Below are positions 27,526 through 37,139 of a stretch of 64,000 nucleotides of DNA, piece by piece. Under the pieces are notes generated by a model, which worked only from the letters and a program-made list of their open reading frames with translations, was not told where the DNA came from and did no database searches. The stretch spans positions 1 to 64,000 of the forward strand of contig JAJPHH010000032.1 in assembly GCA_021325385.1 (NCBI GenBank). Direction: 5' to 3'. The stretch is from Alphaproteobacteria bacterium (GTDB lineage: Bacteria; Pseudomonadota; Alphaproteobacteria; Rhizobiales; Beijerinckiaceae). The translations under genes were made by a program, and so were the position numbers. Within the stretch, counting starts at the first letter, position 1, and each line of letters starts with the position of its first letter.

Positions 27526-28577
27526 GCTTTCTGCCCAAGCCGAAATTCCATCACCCGGCGCTCGCCGTCAACGCGCTGGGCTTCACCCATCGCGACTACG
27601 AGGGCGCGATTTCGACGCTCTGCGCCGGCTGCGGCCACGATTCGATCAGCGCCGCGATCATTCACGCCTGCTACGAACTGTCCCTGCCGCCCCACCGCAT
27701 CGCCAAACTCAGCGGCATCGGCTGCTCGTCGAAGACGCCGACCTACATGCTGGGCCAGAGCCATGGCTTCAATTCCGTCCATGGCCGAATGCCGTCGGTG
27801 CTGACCGGCGCCAATCTCGCCAATCGCGATCTGATCTATCTCGGCGTTTCCGGCGACGGCGATACGGCTTCGATCGGCCTAGGCCAATTCGCGCACGCCA
27901 TGCGGCGCGGCGTCAACATGGTCTATATCGTCGAGAACAATGGCGTCTACGGCCTGACCAAGGGCCAATTCTCGGCGACGTCAGACCGCGGCTCGAAGAG
28001 CAAGAAGGGCGTCGAGAATCTCGATTCGCCGATCGACCTCGTCGCACTGGCCGTGCAACTCGGCGCGACGTTCGCCGCGCGCAGTTTTTCCGGCGACAAA
28101 GCGCAACTCGTTCCTCTGATCAAAGCGGCCTTCGAGCATCGCGGCGCCGCCTTTATCGACGTGATTTCGCCCTGCGTCGCCTTCAACAATCACGACGGCT
28201 CGACCAAAAGCTTCGACTATGTTCGCGAGCACAATGTCGCCCTGAATGCGCTGGACTTCATCACCGGCCGGTCGCCGATCGAGATCGATTATCCCGAAGG
28301 CGCGGCCGAGCGCGTCGCTTTGCACGACGGGTCGACAATCACCTTGCGCAAACTGGCCGACGACCACGATTGGCGCGACCGCGCCGCGGCGCTGGCGGCG
28401 CTCGAGAAGCATCGCGCCGAAGGCGAGATCGTGACCGGGCTGATTTACCTCAACGATGAGCCGGTCGATCTGCACGCCCGGCTCAACACGGCGAAGAAGC
28501 CGCTGAACGAAATGGGCGAAGCCGAGCTTTGTCCGGGAGCGAAAGCATTGGCGGCGATCAACGCGTCGCTCCGATAA
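27522..28577 (+). CDS. korB: 2-oxoacid:acceptor oxidoreductase subunit beta (KorB-like)
   Basis: TLCAGCGHDSISAAI, GIGCSSKTP, GDGDTASIGLGQFAHAMRRGVNMVYIVENNGVYGLTKGQFS (TPP-binding); 4-nt overlap with korA. Confidence 0.9.
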   Translation: MSFLPKPKFHHPALAVNALGFTHRDYEGAISTLCAGCGHDSISAAIIHACYELSLPPHRIAKLSGIGCSSKTPTYMLGQSHGFNSVHGRMPSVLTGANLANRDLIYLGVSGDGDTASIGLGQFAHAMRRGVNMVYIVENNGVYGLTKGQFSATSDRGSKSKKGVENLDSPIDLVALAVQLGATFAARSFSGDKAQLVPLIKAAFEHRGAAFIDVISPCVAFNNHDGSTKSFDYVREHNVALNALDFITGRSPIEIDYPEGAAERVALHDGSTITLRKLADDHDWRDRAAALAALEKHRAEGEIVTGLIYLNDEPVDLHARLNTAKKPLNEMGEAELCPGAKALAAINASLR

Positions 28578-28680
28578 TCGGCGCGCCGGCTCGATTTCAT
28601 TAGCTTCGATAGATTCGACAAGGGCGCCGTATCGCGCAGTCGCGATCGTCGCCGGCTGCAAGGCGGCGAGGCCGGCGCAG

Positions 28681-28887
28681 CTAATTCAGCGACCTTGACC
28701 GGCAATCCGGCGGCCGAAAGCCGACGACGCGCTCGAAGACGCGCTCGACACCGTCGCGCTCCTGACGGGCGACCGTACCGAGCCGCGCCTTGACGTAATT
28801 GATCACCTCGGTCATGTCGCCGCCATGCTGGAGGACGGCTTCTTCAAAAATCTTATTGATACGATTCACGGCGTCTTCAGGAGTCAT
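28681..28887 (-). CDS. Conserved-looking 68-aa hypothetical protein
   Basis: MTPEDAVNRINKIFEEAVLQHGGDMTEVINYVKARLGTVARQERDGVERVFERVVGFRPPD; AGG upstream; family not recognised. Confidence 0.5.
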   Translation of the reverse strand: MTPEDAVNRINKIFEEAVLQHGGDMTEVINYVKARLGTVARQERDGVERVFERVVGFRPPDCRSRSLN

Positions 28888-29007
28888 GGGTTACCTGCCT
28901 GGGACGGTTGCACAATCGTGAGCAAGGGCTGTTCAAAATCACGTCTTCCGGGAACGCGCCAACTGACCGATGCTTCCGCATGTTCGTCCTTCACGCAGCA
29001 TCCGTCC

Positions 29008-29580
29008 ATGAGCGAATCGATGATTCACAAATCGGACAATGCCATTCGCGTCGCCGTCGTCACGAATAGCGAGCAACTCCTGCATGCCCAAGCGGTGCGC
29101 AGCATTTGCTTCATGGAGGAGACCGGACTCCCGGCCCGCCGCGTGTTCGACGGCAACGATTTCCAAGCGACGCACATCGTCATCTATCATGACGATGAGC
29201 CGATTGGCAGTTCCAGGATACGTTGGTTCAACGGCTTTGCCAAGATTGAGCGGACCGGCTTTCGTAAGGCTTATCGGAACGTCCGCGTACTGAAGCAGAC
29301 CGCCGATTTCATCTTCGACCATGTGGCGCGCAAAGGGTATCCCCGCGTGATCACGCTCGCCGAGCCCAAATACGCGGCGGTCTGGACCCGCATGCTCGGC
29401 TTCAAACCGCTCAACGATCGGCCGCCGACACTCTCGGGAGACGGCGAGCCGTTCATCGAACTCGTCAAAGAGTTGACGGTGCCGAGCGACGCCATTTCGA
29501 TCGACACCGACGCCGGCATGCTCTTCCGCGTGGAAGGCTATTGGCAAATACCGAGCGCATTCGAGGGCGGCGGGGGCTGA
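29008..29580 (+). CDS. GNAT-family acyltransferase
   Basis: HIVIYHDDEPIGSSRIRWFNGFAKIERTGFRKAYRNVRVLKQTADFIFDHVARKGY...PKYAAVWTRMLGFKPL; ATG at 29008. Confidence 0.65.
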   Translation: MSESMIHKSDNAIRVAVVTNSEQLLHAQAVRSICFMEETGLPARRVFDGNDFQATHIVIYHDDEPIGSSRIRWFNGFAKIERTGFRKAYRNVRVLKQTADFIFDHVARKGYPRVITLAEPKYAAVWTRMLGFKPLNDRPPTLSGDGEPFIELVKELTVPSDAISIDTDAGMLFRVEGYWQIPSAFEGGGG

Positions 29581-29811
29581 GGGCTAATCGAAATAAGGCC
29601 TTGGCGGACTATCAGCCCTCGCCGGCCTCGGAACATTCTCGTCTCTAAACACGAAGCGCCGCGGCGACCTTGGCGCTCGCCTTAATGGCCCATCGGCGCG
29701 GCGAGGACTTGGCGATGCTGCGCGCCGAAATCGGCGCGCATGTCGCCCGCGCGGCGCCTTTCTTTTTGGCCGGCTGTCGACACGGCGATCAATGATCGGC
29801 GGTTTTTTTCG

Positions 29812-30867
29812 TCAAAGGTTGAAAAGCCGCAAATAGCCGTCGTTGAACGGCGAGTCGCGGCCGGTGTCCAGAACCAAATCGTTGGCGAACCATGGATTCC
29901 TTTCGCTCAAGAGCGACAGGACGAAATCGTAGACGATCTGGACCGGCTTCGACTGAAGCCGCTCCGTGAGGGCGGTCAGATAGAGCGGTATGCCGACCTG
30001 GCAGTCGAGATCGAGCGGCGTGAAGGCCGGGTCCAAGACATTGATCGTGCCGAGCAAACCGATGCCGAGCCCGGCCTTGACCATCATGCCATAGGTGATC
30101 GAAGCGTCGCAGCAATGAGATACGTAGCCGCGCTCGACCAATTTGCGCCAGGGTCTCCAAACCTCCACTTTAGCCGAGTACCTCTCGGAATCGATGAAAT
30201 TGTGCCGTTCAAGGTCATCATAGGTCGGCACGCCCATACGGTCGACATAGGAGCGGCTGACCAGGGGCAGATAGTGGAACGTGCCCATGCGCTCGGACGT
30301 CAGGTCTTGATGAGTCTCGGGCGCAAAGCCGACCATGATGTCGGTCTGGTTCTCGACGAGGCTCATATAATTATGCGGACTCTTCAGCTCGACGCGAATA
30401 CGGGGATGGGTCTGGGCGAGCCGTCGCAATCCCGGTACGACGAAAGTGACGCTGATGCCGTCTGTGACGCCGAGCCGCACCACGCCTTCGGCCCCCTTGA
30501 ATTGAGCGCGAAGATCGCTGGTCAGCGTATGAATTTCCTGATCGAGCCTTAGCAACGCGCGGGCCAATTCCTCGCCGCGTCGGGTCAAGGCCGCTCCCGT
30601 CTTGCCGAAAATGACGAGCTGCGCGCCGATCGCGTCCTGCAGACGCCGGATCTCGCGGCCTACCGTCATCCGGCTGACGCCCAATTCGTCGGCCGCCCGA
30701 TTGAGGCTCTTGGCTTTGGCCACCGCGAGAAAGGTGCGCAATTCGCCCCAGTAGCGGCCGCTCAGGATCGAGCCTTCCTCGATCGCGAGTCTGCTGATCG
30801 ACGGCGCGCCTGATCGGAACGGATGATCCATGTTTTGGCCCAATGACGTGGCTTTCTTTAAGGACAT
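29812..30867 (-). CDS. LysR-family transcriptional regulator
   Basis: LRTFLAVAKAKSLNRAADELGVSRMTVGREIRRLQDAIGAQLVIFGKTGAALTRRGEEL (HTH). Confidence 0.92.
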   Translation of the reverse strand: MSLKKATSLGQNMDHPFRSGAPSISRLAIEEGSILSGRYWGELRTFLAVAKAKSLNRAADELGVSRMTVGREIRRLQDAIGAQLVIFGKTGAALTRRGEELARALLRLDQEIHTLTSDLRAQFKGAEGVVRLGVTDGISVTFVVPGLRRLAQTHPRIRVELKSPHNYMSLVENQTDIMVGFAPETHQDLTSERMGTFHYLPLVSRSYVDRMGVPTYDDLERHNFIDSERYSAKVEVWRPWRKLVERGYVSHCCDASITYGMMVKAGLGIGLLGTINVLDPAFTPLDLDCQVGIPLYLTALTERLQSKPVQIVYDFVLSLLSERNPWFANDLVLDTGRDSPFNDGYLRLFNL

Positions 30868-30930
30868 CGTCCTTCGAAGCGTAGCAGATTAGATTGTCGC
30901 TTGTCAGAGGCTGCGCAAAATTGTCGAAGG

Positions 30931-32451
30931 TCAAAGCGCGTCGGACGATTCGGGCTTTAAAAGACTGCGCGCCACCGCGTCGCGCCAGCCCCGGTAGCGC
31001 TTGTCGCGCTGGTCCTTGGTCATGGTCGGCGTGAATCGTCGCTCCAGCCGCCAAATCTTGGCGAAGTCGTCGGGTCCGGCGAAGATTCCGGCTTGCCAGC
31101 CGGCGAGAAAGGCTACGCCCAGCGCCGTCGTTTCGAGGACGTTCGGCCGGTCGACGGGCGCGTCGAGCATGTCGGCCAGGAATTGCAAGGTCCAGTCGCT
31201 CGCCGTCATGCCGCCGTCGACTCTGATGACGGGCGCAGCCGCGCCGTCGAAAGCGGCGCCGAGATCGGCCCGCATCGCCGCGACCAGGTCGCGGGTCTGA
31301 TAAGCAACGCTCTCCAGCGCGGCGCGGGCGAGCTCTTTCCGGGTCGAGCCGCGGGTCAGGCCGACAATCGTCCCGCGCGCGTCGCTGCTCCAATGCGGCG
31401 CGCCGAGGCCGGCGAAGGCCGGGACGAGATAAACGGCCTGCTCCGGGTCGGCAGCGGCGGCGAGCGCGCCGGATTCGGCGGAAGACGCAATGATCCCGAG
31501 CGCATCGCGCAGCCATTGCACGCTGGCGCCCGCCGCGAAAATGGAGCCTTCGAGCGCATAGGTCGTTTGGCCGCGCCATTGGTAGGCGATCGTGCTCAGA
31601 AGGCGATGTTTGGAGCGAATGCGCGTCGAGCCCGTATTGAGCAGGATGAAGCCGCCGGTTCCGTAGGTCGCCTTCACCATGCCGGGCTCGAAACACGCTT
31701 GGCCGATCAGCGCCGCCTGCTGATCGCCGGCGACGGCCAGGATCGGCAGGGTGAAGCCGAGATGCTCTTTGACGATCGCGCTAAAATCGCCGACCGTGTC
31801 CCTGACCTCGGGCAACATCGCGCGCGGGATGCGGAACAGGCGCAGAAGATCGTCGTCCCACGTCCCGCGATCGATGTTGAAGAGGAGAGTCCGCGAGGCG
31901 TTGGTCGCGTCAGTTGCGAAGACGCCGCCGTTCGTCATACGCCACAGGAGGTACGTGTCGACTGTGCCGAAGGCGAGTTCGCCGCGCTCCGCCCGCGCTC
32001 TGGCGCCAGCGACATTGTCGAGCAGCCAGGCGATTTTTGTCGCCGAGAAGTAAGGATCGAGCAGCAAGCCGGAGCGTTCGCTGACCGGGGGCTCCGCGCC
32101 TTCCGCCCGCAACCGCGCGCACTGATCGGCGGTGCGTCGGTCCTGCCATACGATCGCATTGTGGATCGGCTCACCGGTTTCGCGGCTCCAGACCAGGGCT
32201 GTCTCGCGCTGATTGGCGAGGCCGATCGCGGCCAGCTCGGAAGCGGGCAGGCCGGCTTTGTCGACAGCCTCGCGCATGGTGGACAGCGTCGTCGACCACA
32301 GATCGGCCGGGTCGTGCTCGATCCAACCAGGATGCGGGTAGATCTGAGGAAATTCCCGCTGCGCCATCGCCACGGGCGCGGCGTTCGGCCCGAAAATGAT
32401 CGCGCGCGTCGAAGTCGTGCCTTGGTCGACGACAAGGATATGAGCCGGCAT
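30931..32451 (-). CDS. glpK: Glycerol kinase
   Basis: [84 protein letters not shown]. Confidence 0.93.
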   Translation of the reverse strand: MPAHILVVDQGTTSTRAIIFGPNAAPVAMAQREFPQIYPHPGWIEHDPADLWSTTLSTMREAVDKAGLPASELAAIGLANQRETALVWSRETGEPIHNAIVWQDRRTADQCARLRAEGAEPPVSERSGLLLDPYFSATKIAWLLDNVAGARARAERGELAFGTVDTYLLWRMTNGGVFATDATNASRTLLFNIDRGTWDDDLLRLFRIPRAMLPEVRDTVGDFSAIVKEHLGFTLPILAVAGDQQAALIGQACFEPGMVKATYGTGGFILLNTGSTRIRSKHRLLSTIAYQWRGQTTYALEGSIFAAGASVQWLRDALGIIASSAESGALAAAADPEQAVYLVPAFAGLGAPHWSSDARGTIVGLTRGSTRKELARAALESVAYQTRDLVAAMRADLGAAFDGAAAPVIRVDGGMTASDWTLQFLADMLDAPVDRPNVLETTALGVAFLAGWQAGIFAGPDDFAKIWRLERRFTPTMTKDQRDKRYRGWRDAVARSLLKPESSDAL

Positions 32452-32531
32452 GAGACGCTTCCTCCCAACGCCACTCTGATAACCGAGCTTCCATCAAGCC
32501 CGCAACGCCGGCCAAGCGGGGCAGGTTCGCC

Positions 32532-32945
32532 TCAGTGCGCCTCTCCTCCTGCGATCGGATCGCCGTGAAGAGCAGAGCGGAGATTCGGGCCAACGGCTAT
32601 ATGGCGGGCCAACTCCTCGTCGATCCCGATCGGCAAGCCGAGCACCCGAAACGCCGAAGTTTTACCATGCGCATCCAGGGACAGGCTGGAATTGACGCCG
32701 CCTTCCAGCGCGTCGTCGATGACGAAATTCAACGCCGCGAGGCGAGGTAGGGCGTAGCGCGCGACCCGGCAGGCGCCGCGATGCGAAAAAAGCGCGAGCA
32801 CGCGCTGCTCGGTGACTTCGGCGAGAAGCACGGGCCACGCCTCGGGGCGATAGGCGATGACGCTGACATTGAGGCGATTGCCCTTATCGCCGGCGCGGCC
32901 ATGAGCGATGCGGTGTAAAGGAATCCTGATCAGCCGGTTATTCAT
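32532..32945 (-). CDS. AtuA C-terminal ferredoxin-fold domain protein
   Basis: IPLHRIAHGRAGDKGNRLNVSVIAYRPE...; ATGA overlap with the upstream DUF1446 gene. Confidence 0.82.
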   Translation of the reverse strand: MNNRLIRIPLHRIAHGRAGDKGNRLNVSVIAYRPEAWPVLLAEVTEQRVLALFSHRGACRVARYALPRLAALNFVIDDALEGGVNSSLSLDAHGKTSAFRVLGLPIGIDEELARHIAVGPNLRSALHGDPIAGGEAH

Positions 32946-34342
32946 GGCGCCGCCTCGAAGCTGAACCGCGTCGGCGCAAGCTCGCGCGGGACGAGGTACG
33001 ACAACGTGCGGATGCGTTGCTGCATGCGCGTGCGAACGCCGCCGCCGCCGGCCGGCCCGCAACAATAAAGCGCCGTCACCTCCTGCAAAGCTGCATCGAC
33101 TTTGCGCTTGTCCTCGCCGCTAACCGCGAGGCGCACGCGCAAGTCTTCGGCGCCGAGATCGGCCAAAGCGTGGCGCAGATCGCCGCGATCGTTATCGAAC
33201 GCGCTGATGGCGCCGATCACATCGATGCGGCGGCGCAAATCGAGGCCGCGCAGCGCCAGGCGCTTTTCGAGAATGTCGGCGGCGTGCCGTGCGCGGGCGA
33301 AGGCGTTGGGGCCGGCGTAAGAAATCTCGGCTTCGCCGAGCCAATCGCCGGCGAATCCCGCCGTGGCCTTCAAAGTCGGCGGCGGCGGCTTTCCGCGCGC
33401 GCCGCTGACGGCGACCCGATCCGGCCCGTCATCGGCGAGGAGGACGTCGGTAATGTCGAGGGTGACGTCCGGCGTGACGTAAGCGGCGGGATCGTGGATT
33501 TCGTAGAGGAGTTGCTCCTTGACCGTCCGCTGGTCGACCAGGCCGCCGGTATCTTCAGGCTTGGTGATCACGAAACGACCGTCTTCGGCGACTTCGGCTA
33601 TCGGAAATCCGATTGCTTCCGGCCGCGGAACATCCTTGAAGCCCGGATCGGCGAAATAGCCGCCGGCGACCTGCGCGCCGCATTCGAGCAGATGGCCGAC
33701 CAGCGTTCCAGCGGCGATGCGGTCGAGATCGTCCCAATCCCAGCCGAAATGGGCGACCAAGGGGCCGAGCGCGAGGGCAGGGTCGGCGACCCGTCCGGCG
33801 ATCACGACTTGCGCGCCCGCAGCAATCGCCTCGGCGATCGGCCGCGCGCCGATATAGGCGTTGACCGAGATCGGGGCGCCTCTCGGCGCGGGCAGGCCGC
33901 GCTCGCCCTCCCAGACCGCGTGGTCCGCGAGATCGATCCCGCCGGCGATGTCGTCGCCTTCGACGATCGCGATGCGAAGCCCCCTGACGCCTTGCCGGCG
34001 CGCAATCTCTCTGACCACGGCGGCGGCCGCCTTTGGATTGGCGCAGCCGAAATTACCGACGATGACAATTCCCGCTTCGACCGCCGGCTTGAGAATGGGC
34101 GACAAGAAGTCGGGCAGGAGAGGCTCGTAGCCGGCGTCGGGATTCCTTTGCTTGGCGAGTTGGCCGAGCGCCAGCGTTCGCTCGCCGATCGTCTCGAAGA
34201 TGATTGCGCCCCCTTGGCCGCGCGCGGCGATCGAGGCGACGACTGGGATGGCGGCGTCGACCCGATCGCCGGAAAACCCGGCGCCGCTGCCGATCAGATA
34301 CATCAGCGTACTCCCCTCAGAGCCCGACCTGGCGATGGCCAA
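32942..34342 (-). CDS. AtuA/DUF1446 family protein
   Basis: GSGAGFSGDRVDAAIPV...NFGCANPKAAAAVVREIARRQG...YIGARPIAEAIAAGAQVVIAGRVADPALALGPLVAHFGW. Start may be at MYLIGSG (34303). Confidence 0.87.
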   Translation of the reverse strand: MAIARSGSEGSTLMYLIGSGAGFSGDRVDAAIPVVASIAARGQGGAIIFETIGERTLALGQLAKQRNPDAGYEPLLPDFLSPILKPAVEAGIVIVGNFGCANPKAAAAVVREIARRQGVRGLRIAIVEGDDIAGGIDLADHAVWEGERGLPAPRGAPISVNAYIGARPIAEAIAAGAQVVIAGRVADPALALGPLVAHFGWDWDDLDRIAAGTLVGHLLECGAQVAGGYFADPGFKDVPRPEAIGFPIAEVAEDGRFVITKPEDTGGLVDQRTVKEQLLYEIHDPAAYVTPDVTLDITDVLLADDGPDRVAVSGARGKPPPPTLKATAGFAGDWLGEAEISYAGPNAFARARHAADILEKRLALRGLDLRRRIDVIGAISAFDNDRGDLRHALADLGAEDLRVRLAVSGEDKRKVDAALQEVTALYCCGPAGGGGVRTRMQQRIRTLSYLVPRELAPTRFSFEAAP

Positions 34343-34444
34343 GCCGCACGATCACTCTCGCGCCCGACCGGATGCGACGGCAACCACGAACCGAAGCGGG
34401 TCGCTATAGCCGCAGATTTGTTTCGAGGCGGCGCGGCCTGAACT

Positions 34445-35818
34445 TCACGGGGCGACGCGGCGGGCGAGCCGCCCCTCTTCGCCGATCAGGCGGCAGCAAT
34501 AGGGAATGCCGCGCAGGACCGCGGTCGCCGACCACGAGGCCGCCAAGGCGGCGCTGAAAACAATCGCCGCCTTCGCGACAGCCGGCAAGGACGTCCCCAA
34601 AAGCGCATATTGAAGCCAGACCACAGGGGCGTAATGCAAGATGTAAATGCCCATCGCGTTTCTCGCCAAACTGTCCAGAAGAGGCGACCGCAGGGCTCCA
34701 AAGCGCAGCGCTAGGGCCATGGCGAAGAAGAGGCTCGCCGCGCAGGTTGCGGCGAAGGCGATATCGGCTGCGAGCTGAAGGAGCAGAGGGGACGATGCGC
34801 CTTCGCTCAGAGTGAGCCCGGTTAGACCCATCCAGGCGAACAGAAAGGTCGCAGCAAGAGCCAGCCACAGCCTCCAGCCGCGCGCCAATACGCCGCCAGA
34901 CGCAAGCAGGCCCCGCTCGAGGCCGGCGGCGCCGACGACCAAGCCGAGGAAATAATAGAGCGCGTAAAGCAGAGGACGACTGAATTGCAGCGCCAGCGGA
35001 CCGTGGTCGGCCCAGCGCCAGGGCGTGAAGGCGATCGCCAATGGGACATAGGCCAGGGCGGAGGCGGCGGCCAACCAGGCAAAGCTGCTCCCTGGACGAG
35101 AACGAGCCTGAGAGAGCCTCCGTGCGAGGCGTTCGACCGCATCTGGCCAGAAGCGGCGCAGCGCCGCGGCGGCGATCGTCAAGGCCAAGAGCTGCCACAG
35201 GAACCACATCGGCCCGTTCGGCCAAAAAGGCAGCGCCAGGAAATGTCGCCCGTAAGCGCTGAGACTGGGATCAGAGGCCGTGACTCGATAGACGGGATAA
35301 AGCGCGATCGGCATCATGACGCCGACGCCGAATAGGAAAGGAGCGCCGAGCCGCAGCAAGCGGTCGGTCAGGAATCTCGCCACGCCTTTACGCGCCAGGC
35401 TGGGCCACGTGAACAGAGCTGAAAGAAAGAACATCAGCGCCATCAAGTAGACGTCTTGCCAGGCGCAGAACAAATCGAAACCGAAAAACCGATGAGTGTC
35501 GATGATCGCGAAAGCGCGCCACTGATAGGGCGGCTCGTCGAAGGGAAACGGCGAAGGAGGCGACGAGCCGAGATAGGCGAGAGCCGAATGGAAGGCGACC
35601 ACGATCAAAATGACGACGCCGCGAAGATTATGCAGGGCGAGGCTCGTGCCGCCCATGCCCTGGCGGCCGGTCTCGGCCGGCGCTAAATCCGCCGGGGAAA
35701 GCGCGAGCGAGGCGGCCTCGAAGTCTCGTCGAGCCAGAAGGCCGCTTGCCGGCGGTCGGCTTTCTTCGGCCCCAGCGCGAGTGCGATTGCTCCGGCGGTC
35801 TTCAACCGACCCTTCCAT
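34445..35818 (-). CDS. Acyltransferase family 3 (OpgC-like) membrane protein
   Basis: LHNLRGVVILIVVAFHSALAYLG..., GPMWFLWQLL, GIYILHYAPVVWLQYAL; multiple TM segments. Start uncertain. Confidence 0.8.
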   Translation of the reverse strand: MEGSVEDRRSNRTRAGAEESRPPASGLLARRDFEAASLALSPADLAPAETGRQGMGGTSLALHNLRGVVILIVVAFHSALAYLGSSPPSPFPFDEPPYQWRAFAIIDTHRFFGFDLFCAWQDVYLMALMFFLSALFTWPSLARKGVARFLTDRLLRLGAPFLFGVGVMMPIALYPVYRVTASDPSLSAYGRHFLALPFWPNGPMWFLWQLLALTIAAAALRRFWPDAVERLARRLSQARSRPGSSFAWLAAASALAYVPLAIAFTPWRWADHGPLALQFSRPLLYALYYFLGLVVGAAGLERGLLASGGVLARGWRLWLALAATFLFAWMGLTGLTLSEGASSPLLLQLAADIAFAATCAASLFFAMALALRFGALRSPLLDSLARNAMGIYILHYAPVVWLQYALLGTSLPAVAKAAIVFSAALAASWSATAVLRGIPYCCRLIGEEGRLARRVAP

Positions 35819-36169
35819 GGGCTGACCTTTTGGCGATCGTCTGGCGGGAGCGCCGGCGGCCGCCGGCGTCAAGGCACTAACTACTTTTTTCGGATGAGGT
35901 TCCAAGCCCATGCCGAGATGAGCCGCGGCCCGGGCGGCCAAATTTCAGCGCAATGGCTCAGATGGTCGGCAGCCTCGGACTCCGAACGGCGGAGGCTTCG
36001 CAGGCGGCGTAAACCAGCGGACCGGACCGGGAGGCGGTCTCGCGCGAGGACGCCTACACACTTCGCACCAACGACGGTCGCGATCGTGTTGGGCCGCGGC
36101 GACGCCGCCGCGACCCGTCGAGGTTCTGCTCGCCTTGATCCGCCCCTCAGCCCGACCCCAAAGGCCGTC

Positions 36170-36796
36170 TTACTGCTGCGACACTTCCGGCCCATGCGAG
36201 GGCGGAGGGATGTCGGCCGGGGCCATCGCATCGTCCGGGAGGCGCTGCCAGACTTGTGTCTGGCCGAGCAGAGGGATGCCGAGATAGCCGCGCACGGAGA
36301 GTTTTTGATTGTCCGGGCTGACCTCCATCTGGGCGTGATAGACGGTGCCGTCGCGCGGATCGAGAATCGTGCCGTCCTCGTATTTGTTGCCGTCCCGCTT
36401 CATGCCCTTGATGATGGTGAGCCCCATCATCGGCGCGTCTTTTTCGTCGCCTTCGCATTTGTCGCAGACGCTGCTGTAATGGTGCGTATCGCCGGGCTGC
36501 TTGAACATCTTGACGAGACGGCCGTCATAAACGCCGTCGTGCTTTTCAAAATAGAACCAGCCGTTGACCTTGCCGTCGTCGCCGACCTGCGCCCAGAAGC
36601 CGGCCGCCGTCGGCGGCTGGTCGGTCTGAACGGGCGACTGGGTCGCCGCATGCGCGGTCTTCTTCGACGCGTGTTTCGGCGCGGCGGGCGCCGTCGTCTG
36701 CGCCGCCAGAGGATAGGAGAATGTCGCCGCCAGCAAGGCGCTCGCGACGACGGGCGTGAATTTGGGCCTCATGACTTGCATCTCAAATATGCGCAT
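36170..36796 (-). CDS. DUF2147 secreted protein
   Basis: Signal peptide MRPKFTPVVASALLAATFSYPLAAQ; GFWAQVGDDGKVNGWFYFEKHDGVYDGRLVKMF...GYLGIPLLGQTQVWQRL. Confidence 0.82.
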   Translation of the reverse strand: MRIFEMQVMRPKFTPVVASALLAATFSYPLAAQTTAPAAPKHASKKTAHAATQSPVQTDQPPTAAGFWAQVGDDGKVNGWFYFEKHDGVYDGRLVKMFKQPGDTHHYSSVCDKCEGDEKDAPMMGLTIIKGMKRDGNKYEDGTILDPRDGTVYHAQMEVSPDNQKLSVRGYLGIPLLGQTQVWQRLPDDAMAPADIPPPSHGPEVSQQ

Positions 36797-36873
36797 GGAC
36801 GGCTCCTCTGCCTCGCCAATGCGACAGTTTAATGTTCGAATTTCGGTTTTGCTTGACGCTGTTCGGCGCAAAT

Positions 36874-37104
36874 CTATGCGCCGTGCCGCTCCAATACGGT
36901 CCGACAAGGCCGCGTCAGCCGGACGCGATGCGCCTGCAGGCACTGCATAAAGGCGTTGGACCCTTCTTCCGGCCTCAGCTTGTAGCAGAAGCGGCGGACG
37001 TCCGGGCGACAGGCGGCCTGCTCTTCGGGCGTTCCGGAGAGCTGGGCGAATGCGGCGGTCGTCATGCTCAACAGAAGGCCGGATACGAGGATTGAGCGGA
37101 TCAT
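36874..37104 (-). CDS. Small secreted cysteine-containing protein
   Basis: MIRSILVSGLLLSMTTAAFAQLSGTPEEQAACRPDVRRFCYKLRPEEGSNAFMQCLQAHRVRLTRPCRTVLERHGA; signal peptide, four Cys, GAGGAGG RBS. Confidence 0.75.
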   Translation of the reverse strand: MIRSILVSGLLLSMTTAAFAQLSGTPEEQAACRPDVRRFCYKLRPEEGSNAFMQCLQAHRVRLTRPCRTVLERHGA

Positions 37105-37139
37105 GATGTCGTCCTCCTCGGGTTGGTTAGGCGACTGCT

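Noticed and set aside
29579-29620. GAGGGCT...AGCCCTC inverted repeat after the GNAT gene
   Set aside because: 7-bp stem with a 28-nt loop and no T tract; too weak to call a terminator.
31093-32568. 491-aa plus-strand ORF
   Set aside because: Antisense shadow of glpK.
33017-34441. 474-aa plus-strand ORF
   Set aside because: Antisense shadow of the AtuA/DUF1446 gene.
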